Source: Antedon bifida (taxonomy: Eukaryota; Echinodermata; Crinoidea; Comatulida; Antedonidae). From it: a stretch of 64,000 bases of DNA. The notes under the pieces are model-generated. The model was not told the DNA's origin. It saw only the letters and a program-made list of their open reading frames with translations, and made no database searches. The stretch covers positions 19,346,501 to 19,410,500 of the forward strand of contig OY727094.1 in assembly GCA_963402885.1 (NCBI GenBank). The letters run 5' to 3'. This document shows positions 61,401 to 64,000 of this stretch, piece after piece (position 1 is the first letter of the stretch; each line of letters begins with the position of its first letter). Made by a program: the position numbers and the translations under genes.

Positions 61401-61505
61401 ATTCTACACATATGTCATTTGATAATATCCACTGGACTGTGGCTCAGGACATCTGAACGAAAACACTTGCATACTGATGATGCCAATATAAAGAAAGAAA
61501 TCTAA
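34323..61505 (+). CDS. ALG3: ALG3, Dol-P-Man:Man5GlcNAc2-PP-Dol alpha-1,3-mannosyltransferase (nine exons)
   Basis: ALG3 (family GT58) is a multi-pass ER membrane enzyme. It adds the first lumenal mannose, from dolichyl-phosphate mannose, to Man5GlcNAc2-PP-dolichol in N-glycan precursor assembly. Exons: 34323-34461, 35698-35797, 53432-53579, 53845-54005, 56283-56403, 56658-56863, 59440-59504, 59726-59861, 61334-61505. All join in phase to 415 codons plus a TAA; human ALG3 is 438 residues. Conserved blocks in order: [78 protein letters not shown] and [10 protein letters not shown]. The reading frame has no damage, so the gene looks functional despite large introns. Eight introns are GT-AG or, for intron 7, AT-AC. 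A visible difference from human is HTLHYLLW where human has HTLPYLLW. Confidence 0.97.
34462..34516 (+). other. ALG3 intron 1, start
   Basis: Intron 1 runs 34462-35697 (1,236 bases). It holds a 16-bp minisatellite, an HLE 3' fragment and a MITE, listed separately. Confidence 0.9.
34517..34732. repeat. 16-bp minisatellite in ALG3 intron 1
   Basis: The unit is GCAAAGTCGCCCCATC, repeated about 13 times with variants (CCAACACAAAGTCGC, CCATACAAGGTCGC). The last four units are identical. Open frames on the minus strand through it (repeats of [16 protein letters not shown]) are repeat artefacts. Confidence 0.95.
34745..35218 (+). mobile_element. HLE 3' end fragment in ALG3 intron 1
   Basis: Matches the last about 470 bases of HLE copies (TCATATGGCCAGTTGAA, the ACTGTATATA part) and ends with hairpin AATTCGTCA / TGACGAATT and CAATTCTAG at 35218, followed by T. 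The 5' part is missing, cut at the minisatellite. Confidence 0.75.
35251..35615. mobile_element. MITE with AAGCCCGTAGCCAGG termini
   Basis: Left end AAGCCCGTAGCCAGG and right end CCTGGCTACAGGCTT form a TIR typical of a widespread hAT/Chapaev-like MITE group. 365 bp, no transposase. Confidence 0.7.
35698..35797 (+). CDS. ALG3: ALG3 exon 2
   Basis: Completes Tyr from exon 1, then [32 protein letters not shown] and two bases of Val. Acceptor CATTCTTACAG. Of three nearby GT words, only GT|GTATGT restores Val-Tyr-Pro-Ala with exon 3. Confidence 0.95.
35814..37260 (+). mobile_element. HLE cluster: at least three 5' ends, one degraded 3' end
   Basis: A canonical 5' end TTGGTTATCCGCACTTG with hairpin begins at 35814, preceded by A, only 16 bases into intron 2. 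Variant 5' hairpins follow at about 35926 (GTTATCC ... GGATAAC around ACTTAGTAGC) and about 36480 (AGTTATCCGC / GCGGATAACT). A degraded 3' hairpin, AACTCATCA / TGACAAGTT, ends the cluster near 37256 without CTAG. So several subfamilies are nested or joined in tandem. Confidence 0.7.
37261..38209 (+). other. HLE 5' fragment followed by unassigned intron sequence
   Basis: About 37262-37440 matches the HLE interior just after its 5' hairpin (TTCTTTCCACAAATT, AGATTGTATTTAACTTTGTC, CGCGCAATTTTATGAAATTT). The rest, to 38209, is AT-rich and not assigned. Confidence 0.55.
38210..38641 (-). mobile_element. LINE 3' part (C-terminal ORF2 and tail), host of the Gypsy insertion
   Basis: On the minus strand it ends with a (TAAA)n-type tail at 38209-38235 and encodes a C-terminal piece: [15 protein letters not shown], then [20 protein letters not shown] and [17 protein letters not shown]. 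This type of block follows the reverse transcriptase in non-LTR elements. The rest of the same LINE is at 42864-45225. Confidence 0.75.
38642..38816 (-). repeat. LTR of the Gypsy-type element (low-coordinate copy)
   Basis: 175 bp, starts TGTTATGTTTC and ends TACACGACA. Direct copy of 42689-42863 with about five differences. Preceded by the target copy GAACT at 38637-38641. Confidence 0.95.
42689..42863 (-). repeat. LTR of the Gypsy-type element (high-coordinate copy)
   Basis: 175 bp, matches 38642-38816. Followed by the second target copy GAACT at 42864-42868. Confidence 0.95.
42864..45225 (-). mobile_element. LINE body with reverse transcriptase, split by the Gypsy element
   Basis: Minus-strand blocks: a pre-RT region at 44220-44681 ([16 protein letters not shown]), then a 233-residue frame at 43416-44117 with [62 protein letters not shown] and [20 protein letters not shown], the finger-palm motifs of a non-LTR reverse transcriptase. 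The next block begins at 43415 or below after a frame change, with a PGSLSLA-like GSxLGP remnant. The element has several frame changes and is dead. Its 3' end continues at 38210-38641. A YADD box is not clearly readable. The 5' limit near 45225 is approximate. Confidence 0.8.
45226..46309 (+). other. ALG3 intron 2, unassigned part
   Basis: AT-rich intronic sequence. Short blocks near 46070-46200 (TTTCCGGTTACATTTAG) resemble the fold-back family of 57350-59085. No coding sequence. Confidence 0.45.
46310..46485 (+). mobile_element. HLE 3' end fragment
   Basis: Carries TGACATAGGATGGCATAATA, GCATGTGCATGTTGCGTTTG, the hairpin AACTCGTCA / TGACGAGTT and CAAATCTAG at 46485, followed by T. Confidence 0.75.
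46486..47405 (+). mobile_element. HLE copy lacking both ends, joined to the previous 3' end
   Basis: Begins directly after the CTAG of the preceding copy but without the TTGG hairpin, at the interior TTATTCTTCTGTCCACAAAT. It continues through GTAGATGTGCAAGAAACTTT and TTATAGCTCCTCGGAATAAA and stops at a minisatellite at 47406. Confidence 0.7.
47406..47535. repeat. About 21-bp minisatellite (AAGATATCTCTATTA units)
   Basis: About six units, AACTAAGATATCTCTATTAA with variants, each holding the palindrome AGATATCT. The minus-strand open frame with [14 protein letters not shown] repeats is a repeat artefact. Confidence 0.9.
47690..48170. repeat. Single arm of the fold-back family
   Basis: Closely matches 58800-59090 (ATATGGGTCAAAGGTTAAAA, AGAGATATAGAGTGTTTAAG, CCAAGGGGTCATTTTGCTT). 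It is one arm of the palindrome in intron 6, without its partner. Confidence 0.75.
48171..48823 (+). other. Unassigned intron sequence and LINE 3' UTR
   Basis: From about 48640 up to 48823 is probably the 3' untranslated end of the following LINE. The rest has no recognised feature. Confidence 0.4.
48824..51058 (-). mobile_element. LINE ORF2 with open 744-residue reverse transcriptase frame, 5'-truncated
   Basis: One uninterrupted minus-strand frame. It begins in what looks like the last strand of an AP endonuclease ([12 protein letters not shown], the usual SDH before it being outside). Then come a linker with [20 protein letters not shown] and the reverse transcriptase: [89 protein letters not shown]-type [30 protein letters not shown], and [17 protein letters not shown]. 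The C-terminal part ends [14 protein letters not shown]. The catalytic YADD and the FxDxxKAFD aspartates are present. It is a Jockey/CR1-type non-LTR element, recently inserted and truncated at its 5' end near 51058. Confidence 0.93.
51279..51857. mobile_element. MITE with AAxCTGTTTTCC termini
   Basis: Left end AAACTGTTTTCCTGTCGATC and AAGTTGCGTTGAGTT; the right end, in reverse complement, reads TAAAGCCTGTTTTCCCGTAG and the same AAGTTGCGTTGAGTT. Shares AAGCCTGTTTTCCTGTCGAC with 17410-17440. No transposase. Confidence 0.75.
52021..53397 (+). mobile_element. HLE rolling-circle-like element, nearly full length, next to ALG3 exon 3
   Basis: Starts TTGGTTATCCGCACTT at 52021 after an A, ends hairpin AACTCGTCA / TGACGAGTT plus CAAATCTAG at 53397 before a T. 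The second arm of the 5' hairpin is missing. Interior blocks: GTAGATGTGCAAGAAACTTT, AATCAGTTATAGCTCCTCGG, TGATGTCATCATGTTAAAAT. It ends only 34 bases before exon 3, so it contributes sequence just upstream of the acceptor. Confidence 0.85.
53432..53579 (+). CDS. ALG3: ALG3 exon 3
   Basis: Completes Val, then [33 protein letters not shown] and [13 protein letters not shown]. Two membrane segments. Acceptor TTTTGTTTCAG, donor AAG|GTAAAA. Ends in phase 0. Confidence 0.96.
53845..54005 (+). CDS. ALG3: ALG3 exon 4
   Basis: [53 protein letters not shown] plus two bases of Ser. It contains the family hallmark [15 protein letters not shown]. Acceptor CTTATTTCAG, donor AG|GTAAGA. Confidence 0.97.
54006..55089 (+). 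other. ALG3 intron 4, first part
   Basis: AT-rich intronic sequence with CGGTGGGTGGCCGATG near 54853. No gene or clear repeat ends. Confidence 0.4.
55090..55745 (+). mobile_element. LINE 3' end fragment in ALG3 intron 4
   Basis: A 151-residue frame reads [60 protein letters not shown] and ends [16 protein letters not shown]. Same family as 380-646 plus 3763-4275. The 3' end is an AATAAAAG word followed by ATCTGTATCTGTATC. 5'-truncated. Confidence 0.85.
55746..56282 (+). other. ALG3 intron 4, last part
   Basis: Contains a poly(A) run of about 25 bases at 55889-55913 and AAATTATGCCAGA repeated four times between about 55790 and 55970. No exon. Confidence 0.5.
56283..56403 (+). CDS. ALG3: ALG3 exon 5
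   Basis: Completes Ser, then [40 protein letters not shown]. The KMNxLLFAPG motif is conserved in ALG3. Acceptor TTTTTACCTGTAG, donor CAG|GTACAG. Confidence 0.96.
56658..56863 (+). CDS. ALG3: ALG3 exon 6
   Basis: [68 protein letters not shown] plus two bases of Arg. [20 protein letters not shown] is a conserved ALG3 block. Acceptor TCTTTAAAAG is purine-rich and weak; donor AG|GTTAGT. Confidence 0.95.
56993..59388. mobile_element. Fold-back element in ALG3 intron 6 with TAGGGACTTTACGAAA termini
   Basis: Outer termini TAGGGACTTTACGAAACGG and CTGTTTCGTAAAGTCCCTA are inverted repeats of about 19 bases. Inside lies an almost continuous palindrome (about 57350-59085) with its centre near 58138: AATCTCATCTAAGC left of the centre pairs with GCTTAGATGAGATT right of it, and CAAGGGGTCATTTTGC near 58992 pairs with GCAAAATGACCCCTTG near 57407. 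Arms of about 800 bases, imperfect. No coding sequence. The relation between the outer TIR and the inner palindrome is inferred. Confidence 0.75.
59440..59504 (+). CDS. ALG3: ALG3 exon 7 (ends at a U12-type donor)
   Basis: Completes Arg, then [20 protein letters not shown] and S plus one base. The usual GT donor is absent in frame: the exon is followed directly by ATATCCTTTTA, the U12-type AT-AC donor consensus. Acceptor TATTTTTCAG. Confidence 0.9.
59505..59725 (+). other. ALG3 intron 7, candidate U12-type AT-AC intron
   Basis: 221 bases. Begins ATATCCTTTTA, which matches the U12 AT-AC donor consensus ATATCCTTT exactly. Near the 3' end AACCTTAAT (59704-59712) resembles the U12 branch element TTCCTTAAC, and the intron ends TTTAC 13-15 bases later, inside the short spacing known for U12 introns. 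Splicing here gives [19 protein letters not shown], aligned with human NQIVSTLFTSNFIGICF. Confidence 0.88.
59726..59861 (+). CDS. ALG3: ALG3 exon 8
   Basis: Completes Tyr, then [44 protein letters not shown] plus two bases of Lys. It includes the strongly conserved [12 protein letters not shown]. Acceptor is TTTAC (U12), donor AA|GTAAGT. Confidence 0.94.
59862..60117 (+). other. ALG3 intron 8, first part
   Basis: Intron 8 runs 59862-61333. This part is AT-rich with no feature. Confidence 0.5.
60118..60695. mobile_element. TTAA MITE, family copy 3 (right end degraded)
   Basis: Begins AGACCTATTCCCTACA after TTAA at 60114-60117 and matches the interior of 6878-7483 (GCCAGACTCCGTTGATACAA, GGTTTCCCC-type region, AAAAAAGTTATC). 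The right TIR is no longer recognisable. Confidence 0.75.
60696..61333 (+). other. ALG3 intron 8, last part
   Basis: AT-rich intronic sequence up to the acceptor CTTATATAG at 61333. No repeat ends recognised. Confidence 0.5.
61334..61505 (+). CDS. ALG3: ALG3 exon 9 (last coding exon)
   Basis: Completes Lys, then [56 protein letters not shown] and TAA. The [13 protein letters not shown] block is conserved in ALG3. The C-terminal KKEI is lysine-rich; a dilysine-like ER signal (KKxx at the very end) is visible as KKEI, which fits an ER membrane protein. Confidence 0.95.
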
Positions 61506-61669
61506 AAAAAAATGTTTGTGCCTCATAAAAAGATCACTGAATTAGTTGCTTGCTTAATATATATATAATTATTTGTTAACTATTTTACTTAAAGTAGGAT
61601 TATAGTAAAGTATAAGGGTAATGAGGGTTTCATTTGTGAGAGGGGTATTTCGCCTATTCCAGAAAATTT

Positions 61670-61675
61670 AATAAA
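61670..61675 (+). terminator. Candidate ALG3 polyadenylation signal AATAAA
   Basis: The first AATAAA after the stop codon, 165 bases downstream, followed by a T-rich stretch. Canonical hexamer; use not proven. Confidence 0.5.
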
Positions 61676-62236
61676 ATTTTTTTGTACAAGATGATGCAAG
61701 GCTTATAAACAAACTGCAAAGCAAAAAATTGTTCAATAGGGTGTTTTTACTTGAATTGCGTTTTCTTGACTATATCATATTCTATGGACCTTGTGTGAAT
61801 GGATAAAAGGCAAAAAACTTTGGGGAATACATTTTTGTTATACTGATGTTGTTGCAAAAGTTTGTATTTTTCTGATTTCAGGATATGTTATTTGTAAAGC
61901 AAGGCATAAAATTTGAACTGAATTCAAAGTGAATCAAATATTAAAACAGAAATTTAGAGCAGACATTACTCTATACATTGATATAAAGAATTAAATGTTT
62001 GAACAAGAAAAATGTACTTATGGCTATTTTTTTTTATCAAACCCTACCCAAAATTGGTTAATCATCTAGAACTTGTTAACTTGTGTACGTACATATTTAT
62101 AGCTATGAACATGTGCATAACGATGCTTAAATGAATCATAGGCCTATCATATTATATATATATATGAGAATCTTGGATATATTATTCATATCTTAAAAAT
62201 AATATTTACATGTTTTAGATACAGAAATGTTCATTA
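61676..62236. other. ALG3 3' flank, no recognised gene
   Basis: AT-rich sequence with a TATATATATATATATG run near 62155. No exon or repeat end until the HLE copy at 62237. Confidence 0.45.
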
Positions 62237-63418
62237 TTGGTTATCTGCACTTGGTGGATAACCCCTTGTTATTGTCAGGATCTTTTTTTTTCTATCTTAT
62301 TACGCTTAGTAGCAGATAACTCCTTGTAACTGTCCTGTTTCATCATCTTTTTCTTTTTTTCTGTATTATGCTTCTTTCCTTTTGTCATTTTTGTGCATCG
62401 CGTTTTTCTAAAATTCCCGCGCGCGCAAACAATTTTGCCTGAAAATCATGTTTTTTTCTCTTTCAAAGTAAAATGACGTCATACGAACACGTTGATTTAG
62501 ACCATTTGCGCGCATTTTAGTTGAAAAAGTTATAAAAATATTGTCAAAATTATGCCTATTTTTAATCTATTATAGCTCCTCATGATCAATGGTGACCCCC
62601 AATTTTTTTAATTTAATATGTAAGCAGATATGTTGTAGATATGAATTCATGCAGAATCTTTACCACTCAGATGTGACGTCATCCTATGGCCACACAAATG
62701 TAAAATATGGGATTTTTGTCTCTTTCGTTCAATATAGCGCATCTCACTTATCCGTATTCCTTTTCCCCTGAGATTTTAATACTGTCTAGGTCAATCAACT
62801 ATCTTTCCCATGAGTTAAAAATATTTTAATTTTTATGACATCATCATGTCTAAAAATGTAAATAACGTGGGTCACTTATTTTCATCTTTACAGTAAATTT
62901 AAATCTGTTATAGCTCATCAGAATAAAAAGTGATAATCACGATTTAAGCGTTTTCTGGAAGCTATTGGATTGTAGATACGAAATCATGTGAACATTTTCC
63001 CGATCGGATGTTGTGACGTCATCATATGGCCAGTTAAATAAAAAGTCGTATTTTCATCTTTTGCGTCATAGTTCATTACATTTAAAAGAGCGCACATCAA
63101 TATTTCATGTATTCAACACGTTAATATGTTGTTGCTCAGATAATTCCCTTCCGAAATTGCTATTTATGTGCTTCATTTTGATGACATGTTAAAAATTGGA
63201 TTAAAAGATGGGTCTCGTTATTTCATCTATGCTGCACTGTATATAGTATGTATACAGTATATAGTGTATACTGCGTATATACTTCGACGTGACACAAAAA
63301 AAGAGAGCACACTAACATTTTTTTAATGGCATAATCGTTTTTTCGTAACGTATGACATGCACGTGGCGTTTGCGCTGTGGATGACCTAACTCGTCCATAG
63401 TGACGAGTTCAAATCTAG
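62237..63418 (+). mobile_element. HLE rolling-circle-like element, near-complete copy downstream of ALG3
   Basis: Starts TTGGTTATCTGCACTTG at 62237 after an A, with hairpin second arm TGGATAACC, and ends hairpin AACTCGTCC / TGACGAGTT plus CAAATCTAG at 63418 before a T. A second variant 5' hairpin block (TAGCAGATAACTCCTTG) lies at about 62310. Interior as in the other copies. Confidence 0.85.
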
Positions 63419-64000
63419 TTTAAAGATGCAACATAAACGTAAACTTTTGTTTTACATTGTTTTAACAATTCACAAATTCTTTTTTGTGCCATATCTAAAG
63501 GGCAAAATTCACATGCCAAAATGGTAGAATTTGGGGTATTTTTGGGAAAATCACACACGTTACTGTGGCAACCATTAATTTTTTTTCACAAATATTTTAG
63601 TTTGTTATATTTACCTAAAGTGTGATTAATTACCAAAGTATGAAGAAATATTTCAAATTTAAATATAAAATCAAAACAAAATTGTCTGTAATCCTAATAA
63701 AGCAAATAAAAATCTAAGGACTACTTGCCAAACATTACTGATGTTTTTATTTCTTTCTCGTATAACAAAAAACATTTTTATTGCTTTTGATTAAGAAAAC
63801 TTTTATTCACAAGAAGTGTCTTGACTTGCATGTACAAACAGAAGAATCAATGTTTACTTTCGCTTTTCCAATTCATGATTTTGTGACGAAATGTCTTAAA
63901 AAATTAAAGATCAATCCAGGAGCCAGCACCGTATCAATGAAGAACAAAATTTAGCCCTACAGCAGCATGTAAAGCGATAGGTTTTTACGCTTGCATGCTG
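63419..64000. other. No recognised gene
   Basis: AT-rich sequence to the end of the window, with no exon, RNA gene or repeat terminus that I can support. Confidence 0.45.

Overview
The window is eukaryotic nuclear DNA from an animal with an AT-rich, transposon-crowded genome. The evidence is spliced coding sequence with GT-AG introns, one likely U12-type AT-AC intron, LINE, Penelope-like, LTR and rolling-circle-like elements, and long low-complexity tracts built on AGGCCTAG. Those tracts and the element mix suggest a marine deuterostome, perhaps an echinoderm; that placement is inference.

The clear host gene is ALG3, the dolichyl-P-mannose mannosyltransferase of the ER N-glycan pathway. All nine coding exons can be joined in frame on the + strand (34323 to 61505, 415 residues). 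Intron 2 is about 17.6 kb and is filled with nested mobile elements: rolling-circle-like copies, a LINE split by a Gypsy-type LTR element, a second LINE with a 744-residue open frame, a MITE and minisatellites. Intron 7 has AT-AC ends and a U12-like donor and branch site. Three other pieces look like host or captured coding sequence on the minus strand: one exon at 4326-4512 (perhaps UTP3/SAS10), two terminal exons at 16371-16864 (family not recognised), and a small spliced candidate gene at 30400-31389 inside a transposon.

Layout: 1-4275 is a LINE split by a 3.1 kb TTAA-flanked element. 4779-12130 is a cluster of rolling-circle-like elements, MITEs, a SINE and a Penelope-like fragment. 12131-17850 is sparse unique sequence with small repeats. 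17970-21250 holds inverted tandem arrays and a 106-bp satellite. 21251-27060 is a mosaic of direct and inverted duplications. 27069-32987 is a TA-flanked element of 5.9 kb with long terminal inverted repeats, internal arrays and the small spliced gene. 33025-34177 is a long-TIR element that ends just upstream of ALG3. After ALG3 comes one more rolling-circle-like copy (62237-63418).

The recurring family (called HLE here) has a hairpin at each end, starts TTGG, ends CTAG, and sits between A and T with no target duplication. A related segment at 12010-12035 preserves an empty site. All calls come from reading the sequence by eye; exon borders are exact where stated, and repeat borders without a stated terminus are approximate to tens of bases.
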